Shown one piece after another: positions 9,020 through 19,158 of a stretch of 64,000 bases of DNA. The stretch's first letter is position 1. Every line of letters begins with the position of its first letter. Location: NCBI RefSeq assembly GCF_029024925.1, contig NZ_CP118962.1:780501-844500 (forward strand), read 5' to 3'. The stretch is from Enterococcus faecalis. GTDB lineage: Bacteria > Bacillota > Bacilli > Lactobacillales > Enterococcaceae. The position numbers and the translations under genes are program-made. The notes beneath the pieces are model-generated. The model saw nothing but the letters and a program-made list of their open reading frames with translations. It was not told where the DNA came from and did no database searches.

Positions 9020-10027
9020 TTATAGAAGGTTAAATTGATAAACCGTTTGGTAGGTTTGCTTTTTATTAGCTGGTAATAAAATAGAGCCCCACTGAGGATG
9101 ATGAACAATGTCTGGATACTCTTGTGGTTCAATTGCTAAGCCATAGTTTGAATGCATCGCTTGTCCATTAATAGAAAAAGGAGCCTCAAAACCAGTCGTA
9201 GAAAATAATACCATACTTTGGTTCGTTGTTGCTATCGTCATTTTTCTTCCAGAAGTAGGTTCTTGTAAGCATAATTGTGGCTGTCTTAAGTCAGAGCCAA
9301 CTAAGGAGAAAACATCATCTAACCCGGTTGGATAGCGTTGGAGGATTGTTTCGATAGGTGTCAGTTCATTAAAACGTATGGATAGTTCAGAAGCTGGTAA
9401 AATCCGTCCAGTAGGCAGCTTATTATCGTCTAATTCTAACATACCTTGACAGTTCAAAGATAGCAAATGTGACAGAATGTCTAACTTTCCATCGCCAGAT
9501 AAATTAAAGTAGGCGTGGTTTGTAGGATTAAAAAGTGTTTCCTGTTTACTCCGTCCAGTACTGATCATTCGTAAATGATTATCCTCTAGCTGATAAGTGA
9601 TGGTGGCCTCAATTGGTCCAGGATAGCCAGAAATGGTGTCGGTTAAATGAAAAGCAACGCCAATGATATCCTTTTTTTCAAAGGGCTCGACTGTCCAATA
9701 TTGAAAAGACCACCCCTTTGAGCCACCATGGATATGATGACCGTCGCTATTTTGTTCTAATATTCCATTTTGCCAATGGCCATTACGAATACGTCCAGCA
9801 ACTGGTCCAACAGTGGCGCCAAAAAAGCTTTGATCCTTTAATACATCTTGATACGAATCATACGATAAAAGGATATTTTCCCAATGATTATTTTTGTTTG
9901 GCATCAAAAGTTGATGGAGGCGCGCGCCATAATTGAGAAGAACGACTTCTAAAAAGTCGTTCTTCAAAGTAATTTTTTTTAAGTTTGTGCTTGGAATATC
10001 GGTTACGGTGATACGATTATCCTTCAT
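9020..10027 (-). CDS. malM: Aldose 1-epimerase (maltose/glucose mutarotase)
   Basis: 335 residues of the GalM family, which interconverts alpha and beta anomers. Signature residues are the HIHGGSKGW catalytic region, [12 protein letters not shown] with the catalytic His, and a C-terminal [14 protein letters not shown] with the catalytic Glu. In this operon it supplies the anomer needed by maltose phosphorylase and downstream enzymes. It overlaps the end of malB by 11 nt. The name malM follows the E. faecalis maltose operon; galM is the general name. Confidence 0.92.
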   Translation of the reverse strand: MKDNRITVTDIPSTNLKKITLKNDFLEVVLLNYGARLHQLLMPNKNNHWENILLSYDSYQDVLKDQSFFGATVGPVAGRIRNGHWQNGILEQNSDGHHIHGGSKGWSFQYWTVEPFEKKDIIGVAFHLTDTISGYPGPIEATITYQLEDNHLRMISTGRSKQETLFNPTNHAYFNLSGDGKLDILSHLLSLNCQGMLELDDNKLPTGRILPASELSIRFNELTPIETILQRYPTGLDDVFSLVGSDLRQPQLCLQEPTSGRKMTIATTNQSMVLFSTTGFEAPFSINGQAMHSNYGLAIEPQEYPDIVHHPQWGSILLPANKKQTYQTVYQFNLL

Positions 10028-10685
10028 GATCAAGCCACACTTTTTTTAAGTAATCAAACGTTAAAGCGCTCGTCTCTGGCACGATGGGCAACCCTTCGCC
10101 TAACTCTTCTTTGCGGCCAACGCCAACAGGTTGCGCTCCGCTAGCAAGAATCGCTTGAATCCCAGCTTTGGCATCTTCAATGCCAAGACATTCTGCTGGT
10201 GTCAAATCAATTTCTTTCGCAGCTAAAATGAAAATATCTGGAGCGGGTTTACCTGCCTGGACGTCTGCTGGATTAGCAATGGCATCAAAAAGGGGCGTCA
10301 ATTGCATTTTTTCTAAAAGAAAAGGCCCATTTTTACTTGCAGAAGCCAAGGCGATTTTAATATTGGCCGCACGTAATTCCGTTAATAAAGAAAAAATTCC
10401 TGGGTAGACATCTTCAGGCGTAATCGCTTGGATCATTTCCAAGTAATAATCGTTTTTCCGTTGCGCTAACTGGGCAAATTCTTCAGAAGAAAACGTGCCT
10501 TCTTTTTTTCCGTATTTTAACAGTAACTGCAGAGAATCTTCACGGCTTACACCTTTCAATTGTTCGTTGAAAACACGGTCAATGGAAATTCCAATTTCGT
10601 TCCCTAATTTTTTCCAAGCGTGGTAATGAAATTCTGCTGTATCAGTAATAACACCATCTAAATCAAACAAAACGCCTTTAAACAT
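10017..10685 (-). CDS. malB: Beta-phosphoglucomutase
   Basis: 222 residues, the full length of the PgmB class of HAD enzymes, converting beta-glucose 1-phosphate to glucose 6-phosphate. Motif I is [13 protein letters not shown] (nucleophile and acid/base Asp), followed by YHAWKKL in the cap, motif [12 protein letters not shown], Lys in GKPAPDIF, and motif [15 protein letters not shown]. Its substrate comes directly from the maltose phosphorylase gene that it overlaps by 8 nt. It is called malB in the E. faecalis mal operon and pgmB elsewhere. Confidence 0.93.
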   Translation of the reverse strand: MFKGVLFDLDGVITDTAEFHYHAWKKLGNEIGISIDRVFNEQLKGVSREDSLQLLLKYGKKEGTFSSEEFAQLAQRKNDYYLEMIQAITPEDVYPGIFSLLTELRAANIKIALASASKNGPFLLEKMQLTPLFDAIANPADVQAGKPAPDIFILAAKEIDLTPAECLGIEDAKAGIQAILASGAQPVGVGRKEELGEGLPIVPETSALTFDYLKKVWLDHEG

Positions 10686-12972
10686 GAACTTCTTCCTTTC
10701 TGATCGGTAAAACTAATCGATCTTTTAATGTGTATTTTTGATCGTAAACAGTTAATGGAATTGCAGGGCCGTCGAGTAAAGTGAAGGCCACTTGGTCTGC
10801 TGAAACTTCAACAAATAGTAAACGATTCCGATAATTAATGTGGAATGAGTAGGCTGTCCAAGTCGCTGGTAAAAAGGGTGCAAATTTTAGTTGTTGATGG
10901 TCCGTTTTCATTTGGGCAAAACCTTGCACAATCGCTAGCCAACTACCAGTCATTGAGGTAATGTGTAAGCCATCTTCTGTATCATTATTGTAATTATCTA
11001 AGTCAAGGCGCGCTGTTCGTTGATACATTTCCACTGCTTTTTCTTCCATGCCTAATTCAGCAGCTAACACAGCATGAATGCTTGGTGAAAGGGAAGATTC
11101 ATGGACAGTCATTGGTTCGTAAAAGTTAAAGTTCCGGCGTTTTTCTTCTAAAGAAAAGGCGTCATTGAAGAAATAAATTCCTTGAAGAACATCGGCTTGT
11201 TTAATGAAACAAGACCGCAAAATTTTATCCCATGACCAATGTTGATTTAAAGGCAGCTCACTAAGTGGTAAATCAGAAACAGGCATTAAATCTTTATCTA
11301 AGAAAGTGTCATGTTGTACAAAAATGCCTAATTCGTTATCCACTGGGAAGTACATATTTTCTACAATGTCTGCCCATTTAGCTAATTCGTCGTCTGCAAT
11401 TTTGAGCGTTGTTTCTTCTTGGAATTTTAAATAAGACTCACGGGTGTAACGTAGAACCCACGCAGCGATGGTATTGGTATACCAGTTATTATTGATATTA
11501 TTTTCATATTCATTTGGCCCCGTTACGCCATGAATCATATATTGTTTATGACGTTGGGAGAAGTGGACCCGATCTGCCCAAAAACGAGCGATTGCTACAA
11601 GTACTTCTAGACCAGCATCTTTTAGATAATCTTCATCTCCTGTATAGTTGACATAATTATAAATCGCATAAGCAATCGCACCATTTCTGTGAATCTCTTC
11701 AAAAGTGATTTCCCACTCATTATGACATTCGACACCAGTAAAAGTAACCATTGGGTAAAGCGCACCCTTTAACCCTTGTTGTTGGGCATTATGAATGGCT
11801 TGAGGCAATTGATTGTGGCGATATTTCAGTAGATTTTTAGTAACTTCGGGCTTAGCCAACGCCAAGTAAAGTGGGACAGCGTATGCTTCAGTATCCCAAT
11901 ATGTGGCACCACCATATTTTTCGCCAGTAAAGCCTTTTGGTCCGATATTTAAACGATCGTCTTCACCATAGTAGGTTGAGAAAAGTTGGAAAAGATTAAA
12001 ACGAATGCCTTGTTGGGCTTCGTCATCTCCTTCAATAACAACATCAGCTAATTGCCAACGTTTTGCCCAAGCGGCAGCTTGCCCAGCTTTTGCTTCAGGG
12101 TACAAGGTAGTCATTTCTGCAAATAATTTGTTTACTCGTGTGATTTGTTGCGTTTCTGGCACATCACGACTGGTAACGACAAGCACTTCTTTTGTGATAG
12201 CGGTCGTTTCGCCTTCGTTTAAAGACACCGTCAATTCTGCGGTTAAAGCCAAGGGCTGTTGTGTATATGTAGGCACAACAGAGGCTCCATCGATGAAATG
12301 GCGCATGCCTGCAGTCACTGTAAAACGCTCTATTTCAAAGTTGTTAGGAATGGTCTTAGTTGTAACAAAGCCAAGTGTTTCTTGTGTTTCAATAGCTCTT
12401 TCTTCCCAAAAATGTTCTTCATAATTGCTGTCTTCATTTTGAACATCGCCATCCAATTTTGAGTGAAGAGTGATTGTGCCTGTACCTTCCAGCATTTCAA
12501 TTGTTAAGTGGATGTAAGCTGCTTCTTTTTTTTCTAAGCTTAAAAAACGTTCAAAAGAGAAGCGCACTTTGTTCTTCGGTGTTTGGATGGTGAATTGCCG
12601 AGAAAGAACCCCGTTTTGCATGTCTAATTCTAAAGAAAAATCTTCGTAAGGTGTAGTGGCTAGATCAATTGTTTGTCCATCAATTTGTAAGTCCATTGCG
12701 ATGAAATTAATTGCGTTAATCACTTTACCAAAATATTCAGGATAACCATTTTTCCACCAACCAACACGTGTTTTGTCTGGATACCAAACACCGGCTAAAT
12801 AGGTTCCTTGATGGTGGTCGCCAGAATAGTGTTCTTCAAAATTTCCCCGCATCCCCATATAGCCATTGCCAATGCTCGTTAATGATTCTTGTAAACGTAA
12901 ATTTTCTTTATCTAAGTGTGTAGTACGGATTTTCCAAGGATCAATTTGGAATAAACGTTTGATTTGTTTCAT
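10678..12972 (-). CDS. malP: Maltose phosphorylase (GH65)
   Basis: 764 residues. It splits maltose with inorganic phosphate into glucose and beta-glucose 1-phosphate, with inversion. The GH65 architecture is visible: an N-terminal beta-sandwich, then an (alpha/alpha)6 barrel with [11 protein letters not shown], and the general acid Glu488 in [10 protein letters not shown], the position expected from the Lactobacillus enzyme. The phosphate-binding region is in THSS/MTGS near the C-terminus ([12 protein letters not shown]). Start ATG 12972 with GAGGGGG upstream. It is the first gene of the leftward mal operon, with its promoter at 13007-13036. Confidence 0.94.
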   Translation of the reverse strand: MKQIKRLFQIDPWKIRTTHLDKENLRLQESLTSIGNGYMGMRGNFEEHYSGDHHQGTYLAGVWYPDKTRVGWWKNGYPEYFGKVINAINFIAMDLQIDGQTIDLATTPYEDFSLELDMQNGVLSRQFTIQTPKNKVRFSFERFLSLEKKEAAYIHLTIEMLEGTGTITLHSKLDGDVQNEDSNYEEHFWEERAIETQETLGFVTTKTIPNNFEIERFTVTAGMRHFIDGASVVPTYTQQPLALTAELTVSLNEGETTAITKEVLVVTSRDVPETQQITRVNKLFAEMTTLYPEAKAGQAAAWAKRWQLADVVIEGDDEAQQGIRFNLFQLFSTYYGEDDRLNIGPKGFTGEKYGGATYWDTEAYAVPLYLALAKPEVTKNLLKYRHNQLPQAIHNAQQQGLKGALYPMVTFTGVECHNEWEITFEEIHRNGAIAYAIYNYVNYTGDEDYLKDAGLEVLVAIARFWADRVHFSQRHKQYMIHGVTGPNEYENNINNNWYTNTIAAWVLRYTRESYLKFQEETTLKIADDELAKWADIVENMYFPVDNELGIFVQHDTFLDKDLMPVSDLPLSELPLNQHWSWDKILRSCFIKQADVLQGIYFFNDAFSLEEKRRNFNFYEPMTVHESSLSPSIHAVLAAELGMEEKAVEMYQRTARLDLDNYNNDTEDGLHITSMTGSWLAIVQGFAQMKTDHQQLKFAPFLPATWTAYSFHINYRNRLLFVEVSADQVAFTLLDGPAIPLTVYDQKYTLKDRLVLPIRKEEVHV

Positions 12973-13006
12973 GAGAATCCCCCTCAGTGATTTTATTGAT
13001 AGGTCT

Positions 13007-13036
13007 ATCATAAACGCAACCGATTGCATTAGTCAA
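13007..13036 (-). promoter_or_regulatory. Promoter of the malP operon
   Basis: Read on the minus strand: TTGACT, 18 nt spacer, TATGAT. The MalR-like operator fills the spacer, so repressor binding would block RNA polymerase directly. Confidence 0.7.
13015..13029. promoter_or_regulatory. MalR-like operator 1
   Basis: CGCAACCGATTGCAT, an imperfect palindrome with the LacI-family centre CCGATTG/CAATCGG. It lies between the -35 and -10 of the malP promoter. A near copy is at 13224. Confidence 0.7.
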
Positions 13037-13184
13037 TAGTCAATGCTTAAAAAGTGTAATCTTATGAATAAAAGCTGAAACAAAGGTAGGATAGAAGGAG
13101 CTTTATTTGCTTTATTAAAAGACAAAATAAAAAAGGATTAAGTAGTAGGGAGTTGTTTTCCACAATATTTTTGAAATTAAAGCA

Positions 13185-13213
13185 TTTACAAAAAGGAAAC
13201 AGGAGTATATAAT
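13185..13213 (+). promoter_or_regulatory. Promoter of malT
   Basis: TTTACA, exactly 17 nt, then TATAAT. The -10 ends 40 nt before the chosen malT start. Confidence 0.75.
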
Positions 13214-13223
13214 GGCAACATAA

Positions 13224-13238
13224 CGAAACCGATTGCGT
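13224..13238. promoter_or_regulatory. MalR-like operator 2
   Basis: CGAAACCGATTGCGT, matching operator 1 at 13 of 15 positions. It sits just after the malT -10 element, where bound repressor would block initiation or early elongation. Confidence 0.7.
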
Positions 13239-13252
13239 AAGGAGTGGCAGGA

Positions 13253-15421
13253 ATGAAAAAAATGTTTAGTTTTGAGTTTTGGCAAAAATTCGGGAAAGCT
13301 TTAATGGTCGTTGTGGCAGTAATGCCCGCAGCGGGTTTAATGATTAGTATTGGGAAATCGCTTCCTTTAATCGATCCTAATTTAGGCTTGTTAGTAACAA
13401 CAGGCGGAGTTCTAGAGAGTATCGGTTGGGCAATTATTGGCAACTTACATTTACTATTTGCGTTAGCAATAGGTGGCAGTTGGGCCAAAGATCGTGCAGG
13501 TGGAGCATTTGCAGCGGGGATTTCTTTTGTTTTAATCAACCGTATTACTGGAGCCATTTTTGGTGTAACAAATGAAATGTTGGCAGATGAACAAGCTTTC
13601 ACGCATACCTTATTTGGCACCAAGATTATGGTGAAGGGATTCTTTACAAGTGTCTTAGAAGCCCCGGCATTAAATATGGGTGTCTTTGTAGGGATTATTG
13701 CTGGTTTTGTCGGTGCGATGGCTTACAACAAGTATTACAATTATCGGAAATTACCAGATGCGCTATCATTTTTTAATGGTAAACGGTTTGTCCCATTTGT
13801 CGTTATTTTGTGGTCAACAATTGTCTCAATTGTATTAGCACTTATTTGGCCAAATATTCAAGCGGGAATTAATAATTTTGGGTTATGGATTGCGCAATCT
13901 CAAGACAGTGCACCTATTTTAGCGCCATTCTTATATGGAACGTTGGAACGTTTGTTATTACCTTTTGGGTTACATCATATGTTGACGATTCCAATCAACT
14001 ATACACAATTAGGTGGAACGTATGAAATTTTATCTGGCGCACAAGCTGGAACCCAAGTCTTTGGTCAAGATCCTTTATGGTTGGCTTGGGCAACAGACTT
14101 AGTGAATCTTAAAGGCGCTGGTGATATGAGCAAGTATCAGTTTGTCTTAGAAAATTGGACACCAGCTCGATTCAAAGTAGGCCAAATGATTGGTTCTTCA
14201 GGGATTTTAATGGGGATGGCTTTGGCGATGTATCGTAATGTCGATGCAGATAAAAAAGCTAAATATAAATCAATGTATTTTTCTGCTGCTTTAGCTGTTT
14301 TCTTAACTGGTGTGACAGAGCCGCTAGAATTCATGTTTATGTTTGCTGCAATGCCGCTTTATGTGATTTATGCCGTGATCCAAGGTGCTGCTTTTGCAAT
14401 GGCTGATATTTTACCATTGCGTGTGCATTCGTTTGGAAATATTGAATTGTTAACAAGAACACCGCTAGCAATAAAAGCTGGTTTAGGTGGCGATTTAATC
14501 AATTTTGTTTTAATGGTCATCATTTTTGGTGTTGTCACTTATTTCTTAGCCAATTTCTTAATTAAAAAATTTAATTACGCAACACCTGGAAGAAATGGAA
14601 ACTATGACAATGATAACGGCGAAGAAATCGCATCTGGCGCGGCTGGTTCAGGCGTCGTCGATCAGCAAATCGCGCAAATTGTCTACTTACTTGGTGGTAA
14701 ACAAAATATCAAAGAAGTTGATGCGTGTATGACACGCTTACGTGTCAGTGTAAAGGATCGAGAAAAAGTCGGTTCGGAAGAGGCGTGGAAACGGGCAGGC
14801 GCAATGGGCTTGATTGTGAAAGATAATGGCGTTCAAGCCGTTTATGGACCAAAAGCTGATGTTTTAAAATCCGATATTGAAGATTTACTAGCTTCCGGCG
14901 TTGACATTCCAGAACCAGTTATAGCAGAAAGTACAGCAGGAGTGCCAACAACGAATTTCTTAGGTAAGAAAAAAGATTTCGTGGCTGTAGCGACAGGGGA
15001 AGTTATTCCAATGGCGCAAGTCAATGATCCTGTCTTTTCACAAAAAATGATGGGGGATGGATTTGCAGTTAAGCCTCTAGAAGGAGAGGTGGTGGCACCA
15101 ATTTCGGGGAAAGTTCTAAGTGTTTTCCCAAGCAAACATGCGATTGGGCTACAAACAGAAGAAGGTATCGAAGTACTTGTCCATATGGGAATTGATACAG
15201 TTGAAATGGCAACACCTGCTTTTGAATCTTTTGTTAAAGAAGGACAATCATTGAAAGCTGGGACGAAACTAGCTAAAATGAACTTGGATGTGATTGAACA
15301 AGCTGGCAAAGAAACAACGATTATTGTCGCTTTTACAAACAGCGACAAAGTGGAACAAGTAGTTATTAATCAACTAGGAACCACCACTGCGGGAACTGTG
15401 ATCGGACAGATTGAAATTTAA
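13253..15421 (+). CDS. malT: PTS maltose transporter EIICBA
   Basis: 722 residues with domain order C-B-A. The EIIC membrane domain (about 1-440) has the substrate-channel motif LLLPFGLHHMLTIP and GVTEPLEFMFMF. EIIB (about 465-550) has phospho-Cys492 in DACMTRLRV. EIIA (about 580-720) is of the glucose type with phospho-His644 in VLVHMGIDTVEM. It imports maltose and phosphorylates it to maltose 6'-phosphate. ATG at 13253 is 9 nt after AAGGAG. It is divergent from malP and followed by mapP, consistent with the E. faecalis maltose pathway. Confidence 0.93.
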   Translation: MKKMFSFEFWQKFGKALMVVVAVMPAAGLMISIGKSLPLIDPNLGLLVTTGGVLESIGWAIIGNLHLLFALAIGGSWAKDRAGGAFAAGISFVLINRITGAIFGVTNEMLADEQAFTHTLFGTKIMVKGFFTSVLEAPALNMGVFVGIIAGFVGAMAYNKYYNYRKLPDALSFFNGKRFVPFVVILWSTIVSIVLALIWPNIQAGINNFGLWIAQSQDSAPILAPFLYGTLERLLLPFGLHHMLTIPINYTQLGGTYEILSGAQAGTQVFGQDPLWLAWATDLVNLKGAGDMSKYQFVLENWTPARFKVGQMIGSSGILMGMALAMYRNVDADKKAKYKSMYFSAALAVFLTGVTEPLEFMFMFAAMPLYVIYAVIQGAAFAMADILPLRVHSFGNIELLTRTPLAIKAGLGGDLINFVLMVIIFGVVTYFLANFLIKKFNYATPGRNGNYDNDNGEEIASGAAGSGVVDQQIAQIVYLLGGKQNIKEVDACMTRLRVSVKDREKVGSEEAWKRAGAMGLIVKDNGVQAVYGPKADVLKSDIEDLLASGVDIPEPVIAESTAGVPTTNFLGKKKDFVAVATGEVIPMAQVNDPVFSQKMMGDGFAVKPLEGEVVAPISGKVLSVFPSKHAIGLQTEEGIEVLVHMGIDTVEMATPAFESFVKEGQSLKAGTKLAKMNLDVIEQAGKETTIIVAFTNSDKVEQVVINQLGTTTAGTVIGQIEI

Positions 15422-15428
15422 ATGATTA

Positions 15429-15604
15429 GGTATGAGGTCGGGACAGAACCGTTTAACTCCGAGAAATAAGAAGGAATTTCCGGAAATTGCTTTTTAATTT
15501 TTGGATAATTTTGGCTTATTTCCGAAGGAGTTGGTTCTGTTCCCGCCGTTTATCAGGTTTTGCGCGTGAAGCAAAAATCCAAAGTGATTTTTGTCCCACT
15601 CACA
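15429..15604. repeat. Long imperfect inverted repeat, intergenic palindromic element
   Basis: The left arm (15437-15471: GGTCGGGACAGAACC, then AACTCC and GAAATAAG) and the right arm (15512-15546: CTTATTTCC, then GGAGTTGGTTCTG, TTCCCGCC) are imperfect reverse complements of about 35 nt around an AT-rich centre. A shorter segment, GCAAAAATCC...GATTTTTGTCCC, follows. No reading frame is seen. It resembles dispersed enterococcal intergenic palindromes, but copy number cannot be judged from this window. It could also attenuate transcription from malT into mapP. Confidence 0.6.
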
Positions 15605-15635
15605 GACCTAATAACATGTAAGAGAAGGGGAAAAG

Positions 15636-16460
15636 ATGAATCTTTTAACAATCAATACTCATAGCTGGTTAGAAGAAGAACCATTAAAAAAATTAGAGGA
15701 GATTGCCAAGGTGATTTTATCTTCTGAAAGTGAAATAATTGCCTTACAAGAAGTGAATCAGAAAGTCGCTTCCAAGAAAGTGCCGTTAGAACAGTTAACT
15801 ACTTTTTGTCCCATAGCGACCCAAACGCCGATCCATGAAGATAATTTTGCATATCTAATCGTTCAATATCTAGCTGAAAAAGGCCAACACTATTATTGGA
15901 GTTGGGAAATGAGCCACATTGGTTATGCTATTTATGAAGAAGGGAACGCACTACTTTCGAAATGTCCGTTGACTAGTGAAGCTCTCCTTATTTCAGAAAG
16001 CCAAGAACCAACGAATTATCGAACAAGAAAAATCTTAGTAGCGGAGACAGAGAGTTCAAAAGGTACGCTTACTGTTGTCTCTGGTCACTTTTCTTGGTGG
16101 GAAACACCCTGTACAGGTTTTGCCTATGAATGGCTACAATTAGAGAAATACTTAGCGACGGGGCAACAACCGTTAGTCATTTTAGGCGATTTAAACAACC
16201 CAGCTGGTACAACTGGCTATCAATTAGTGGAAAATAGTTACTTGCCGATTCAAGATGCATTTGTTGTAGCGGAAGAGACAAGCGGTGAAGCGACAGTAGA
16301 GAAAAAAATAGATGGCTGGGAAGAAAATGAAGCAGCCTTGCGGATTGACTACGCATTTGTTCCAAAACAGTGGCACGTACGAAAATATGAAGTAATTTTT
16401 GATGGTAGGAAAACACCGATAGTCAGTGATCATTTTGGCTTACTCATTCAACTAAAATAA
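15636..16460 (+). CDS. mapP: Maltose 6'-phosphate phosphatase
   Basis: 274 residues of the endonuclease/exonuclease/phosphatase superfamily: LLTINTHSW at the N-terminus, IIALQEVNQ (metal-binding Glu), [21 protein letters not shown] and the terminal catalytic VSDHFGLLI. In E. faecalis the gene beside malT encodes MapP, which dephosphorylates maltose 6'-phosphate to maltose for MalP. The position and family here fit that assignment. ATG 15636 follows GAGAAGGGG. It is separated from malT by a palindromic element of about 170 nt, so the two may not be strictly co-expressed. Confidence 0.88.
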   Translation: MNLLTINTHSWLEEEPLKKLEEIAKVILSSESEIIALQEVNQKVASKKVPLEQLTTFCPIATQTPIHEDNFAYLIVQYLAEKGQHYYWSWEMSHIGYAIYEEGNALLSKCPLTSEALLISESQEPTNYRTRKILVAETESSKGTLTVVSGHFSWWETPCTGFAYEWLQLEKYLATGQQPLVILGDLNNPAGTTGYQLVENSYLPIQDAFVVAEETSGEATVEKKIDGWEENEAALRIDYAFVPKQWHVRKYEVIFDGRKTPIVSDHFGLLIQLK

Positions 16461-16496
16461 GAAAAAGCGCTGAATTTTCAGCGCTTTTTCTTATTT
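16459..16496. terminator. Bidirectional intrinsic terminator
   Basis: GAAAAAGCGCTGAA paired with TTCAGCGCTTTTTC. It lies between the converging mapP and proC. Confidence 0.85.
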
Positions 16497-16519
16497 ACTC
16501 GCTCATGTAACTATTCCTC

Positions 16520-17335
16520 TTAGTTTTGTTTGGCTAATTCTTGATCCCGAAGGATGGTGGCCTCAATCCCTTTGATGACTGTTGAAATAAACGCATTGTT
16601 TTCTAATTCGACAATCCCAGCAACCGTGGTTCCACCAGGAGAACTGACCTGGTCGATTAAAGTCCAAGGATTCTCTGTACTATTTGCCAAAGTTTGAGCG
16701 CTGCCTAGTACAGCTTGTGTGGCAATTTCTAAGGCTAACTCTTTGTTCATACCATTTTTAACGGCTGCTCGGGCAATCGAATCAATAAATAAGAAAGCAT
16801 ACGCAGGAGTGCTACCTGCAATAGCAGTAAAAATCGAAAAATACTGTTCCTCTAATTCCCAGGCTTGGCCAACTGCTCGAAACAACGATAAAACAGTCTG
16901 GATGTCTTCAGGGGATGCAAAAGCGTTACCACAGACAGCTGCTGCACCCGCGCCAATCAACGCATTCATATTGGGCATCACACGAACAAGACGAAGCGGT
17001 TGGGTAGTCTCAAACAGTTGATACAATTCTGCAATAGTCGTACCTGCTGCAATGGAAACAATTAACGGTTGCTTGTCTAAAATTGCTTCTTTTGCTTCAA
17101 GTAAAGCCGCTTGAACGAATTGCGGTTTCACCGCTAAAATAACTAAGTCAGCTACTGTAATAGCTTCTTGAGGCGAAGCAACCGCGTGTGCACCAATTTC
17201 TTGTGCAAAAGCGGCGGTTTTTTCGACTTGAATATCATAAAAATAAAGGTTTTCTGCGGCAATAAATTGCTTTTTTAGCGCACCTTTGGCAATAGCGGAT
17301 GCCATATTTCCAGCACCGATAAAACTAATTTTCAT
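16520..17335 (-). CDS. proC: Pyrroline-5-carboxylate reductase
   Basis: 271 residues, full length. It performs the last step of proline synthesis, reducing 1-pyrroline-5-carboxylate with NAD(P)H. The N-terminal Rossmann motif is FIGAGNMASAIAKGALK; the C-terminal dimerisation and active-site region carries AGSTPAYAFLFIDSIARAAVKNGM and DQVSSPGGTTVAGI, the ProC signature. The minus-strand ATG follows AGGAGGAAT. It stands alone, divergent from an AraC-type regulator. Confidence 0.95.
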   Translation of the reverse strand: MKISFIGAGNMASAIAKGALKKQFIAAENLYFYDIQVEKTAAFAQEIGAHAVASPQEAITVADLVILAVKPQFVQAALLEAKEAILDKQPLIVSIAAGTTIAELYQLFETTQPLRLVRVMPNMNALIGAGAAAVCGNAFASPEDIQTVLSLFRAVGQAWELEEQYFSIFTAIAGSTPAYAFLFIDSIARAAVKNGMNKELALEIATQAVLGSAQTLANSTENPWTLIDQVSSPGGTTVAGIVELENNAFISTVIKGIEATILRDQELAKQN

Positions 17336-17461
17336 AAAAAATTCCTCCTAAAAACTGTTGAATCTCTTTTTTCGTGTTACCATGTATCTAGTATAGAAGG
17401 AAACGCCAAAGAAAAAAATAGAGGGAGTAAAGTAAAAAGTGTTGGATTATGAGGTGATTAA

Positions 17462-18424
17462 TTGGCAAGCAAAGAAGAGCAATATGTAGCATTTTATCAG
17501 TTTTTAGAGACCTTAGATTGTTATTTAACCACTACCAATGCTCTTGAGAATGAAGTAGCGCAATTTAAGGAAAATCCGCATCGAGAAATTGCGGGCTTTA
17601 TGTTGGCATCTTCGGAAACAATTGACGTTCCGAAAGGATTTATTCGGATGCTCTATTGTTTAGAGCAAGATGGCAATGCTTATTTGGATCAACAAAGGTG
17701 TTCGTTTTCGGCTGGCCAAGTCATGATTGTCAATGAGGCCACCTCGGTTAGCTATCAGGGGCAAGGAATGTCTATGATTATATTTTATTTTAAAAAGCAC
17801 TATTTTCTTGATACGCTCTTAAATCAGCTGGCGGAAGAACCAGTCATGTATCGTTTTTTTACAGAAATTGCTAGCAGTGAATTTGAAAACATTCCTCGAT
17901 ATTTCGTTTTTGCCAGCCAGCCAAATTCGGATGTTCACGTCTATTCGCTATTATTACTGAAACAAATTGTGAAAATGGCCTATTTTAATAATAAAGTGAC
18001 CAAAGCGGCCTTTGTTTTGCTAGTGGTGGAACTAGGTCAACTGCCTAGAGAAGCTTTAAAGATGCAAGATAATTATTTGTCGAATCATCAACGTGTTGAG
18101 GTGATTTTAGCGTATATTGAGCAACAGATTGCGCATGTCACTTTAGCAGAAGTCGCCGCTAAATTTCATTTTCATCCGAATTACTTATCGAATTTTTTAA
18201 AAGACAAAACAAACAAAACGTTTACGGAAATTGTCTTAGCCTACCGAATCCAATTGGCGAAAAACTACTTGAAGCAAACAGATTTATCGATTCAAACGAT
18301 TGTTGAACGAATCGGCTATCAAGACAAAGCCTTTTTTTATAAACGTTTTAAAGAAGAAATGGGCATGACCCCAAAACAATATCGACAGAAAGAGGGAATG
18401 GCAGATGTACGAAGAAGTCTTTGA
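17462..18424 (+). CDS. AraC-family transcriptional regulator
   Basis: 320 residues. The C-terminal 100 residues hold the double helix-turn-helix: HVTLAEVAAKFHFHPNYLSNFLKDKTNKTFTE for the first, and QTIVERIGYQDKAFFYKRFKEEMGMTPKQYRQ for the second. The N-terminal part (about 1-200) is a cupin-like sensory region with no clear ligand. The likely start is TTG at 17462, 5 nt after GAGGTG. Its end overlaps the next small gene by 20 nt, and the group 17462-19056 appears to be one operon. Target and inducer are unknown. Confidence 0.85.
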   Translation: MASKEEQYVAFYQFLETLDCYLTTTNALENEVAQFKENPHREIAGFMLASSETIDVPKGFIRMLYCLEQDGNAYLDQQRCSFSAGQVMIVNEATSVSYQGQGMSMIIFYFKKHYFLDTLLNQLAEEPVMYRFFTEIASSEFENIPRYFVFASQPNSDVHVYSLLLLKQIVKMAYFNNKVTKAAFVLLVVELGQLPREALKMQDNYLSNHQRVEVILAYIEQQIAHVTLAEVAAKFHFHPNYLSNFLKDKTNKTFTEIVLAYRIQLAKNYLKQTDLSIQTIVERIGYQDKAFFYKRFKEEMGMTPKQYRQKEGMADVRRSL

Positions 18425-18704
18425 AGAATTTCAGTTAACTGTAGTAGAATTACCAATCGAATTCGTTGATGATTTGCCTGTCTATCGCGGACACTTAAAA
18501 GAATTAACGTTTCTTTCAGCGGAAGCCTCTTCACGAAAAAAACTTTACCAACAGCTTTTACAGGCTTATTTGTTGTATAGAGAAGAGAATCAAGCAGTTG
18601 TTGAAGAGGAAGAAATAACCTCCTCATTATTGTCTACAGAACAGTTATTAAAATACTATGATGGTGAAACGTTCGATGGGTTTCAGTTGCCATCAAATGA
18701 ATAA
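18405..18704 (+). CDS. Small acidic protein, function unknown
   Basis: 99 residues (start MYEEVFEEFQLTVVELP), acidic, predicted helical and soluble. It begins inside the end of the araC-like gene, with GAGGGAATGGCAG as ribosome binding site, and ends 16 nt before the MazG-like gene. Translational coupling on both sides supports a genuine gene. No motif is recognised. Confidence 0.65.
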   Translation: MYEEVFEEFQLTVVELPIEFVDDLPVYRGHLKELTFLSAEASSRKKLYQQLLQAYLLYREENQAVVEEEEITSSLLSTEQLLKYYDGETFDGFQLPSNE

Positions 18705-18720
18705 GAAAGCAGGGGAACAG

Positions 18721-19056
18721 ATGGATACAATGGCAAAAATTAATCAATTTCGTGATGAAAGAAATTGGCGCCCCCACCATAATGAAAAAGATTTGGCGCT
18801 CTCAATTTGTTTAGAAGCAGCAGAATTGTTAGAACTTTTTCAATGGAAAACAGCAGAAGAAGGCATCAAACAAGAAGAACGAATCAAAGAAGAATTGGCT
18901 GATGTTCTCATTTACTCCTACATGATGGCTGATAATTTAGGGTTTGATTTGGACGAAATTATCGAAGAAAAGTTGAAGAAAAATGCGTTGAAATATCCAG
19001 TGCCAGAAAAACAAGTGTTGAAACAAATGAATCGAAGAACTTCTAAAAAAGAATAA
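18721..19056 (+). CDS. MazG-like nucleotide pyrophosphohydrolase
   Basis: 111 residues. Metal-binding EEAAE/EExxD-type motifs are visible: LSICLEAAELLELFQWK and IKEELADVLIYSYMMADNLG, the pattern of the all-alpha NTP pyrophosphatase (MazG/RS21-C6) fold. It probably hydrolyses non-canonical dNTPs to monophosphates. ATG 18721 has AGGGGAA upstream; the longer frame overlaps the preceding gene without a good ribosome binding site. A second MazG-type gene lies at 28145. Confidence 0.85.
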   Translation: MDTMAKINQFRDERNWRPHHNEKDLALSICLEAAELLELFQWKTAEEGIKQEERIKEELADVLIYSYMMADNLGFDLDEIIEEKLKKNALKYPVPEKQVLKQMNRRTSKKE

Positions 19057-19158
19057 CGAAGTGGAAAATAGCCAGTATTAAGAAATTCTGAAGGGTTTGC
19101 GGAAAACAGAAATAAAAAGTAGTTTTCTGCTGCAAAAAATTTTAAGGAGGAACAATCA

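Noticed and set aside
12005-12462. Plus-strand frames inside malP
   Set aside because: Cys/Ser-rich shadow translations of the GH65 gene on the other strand, without initiation signals.
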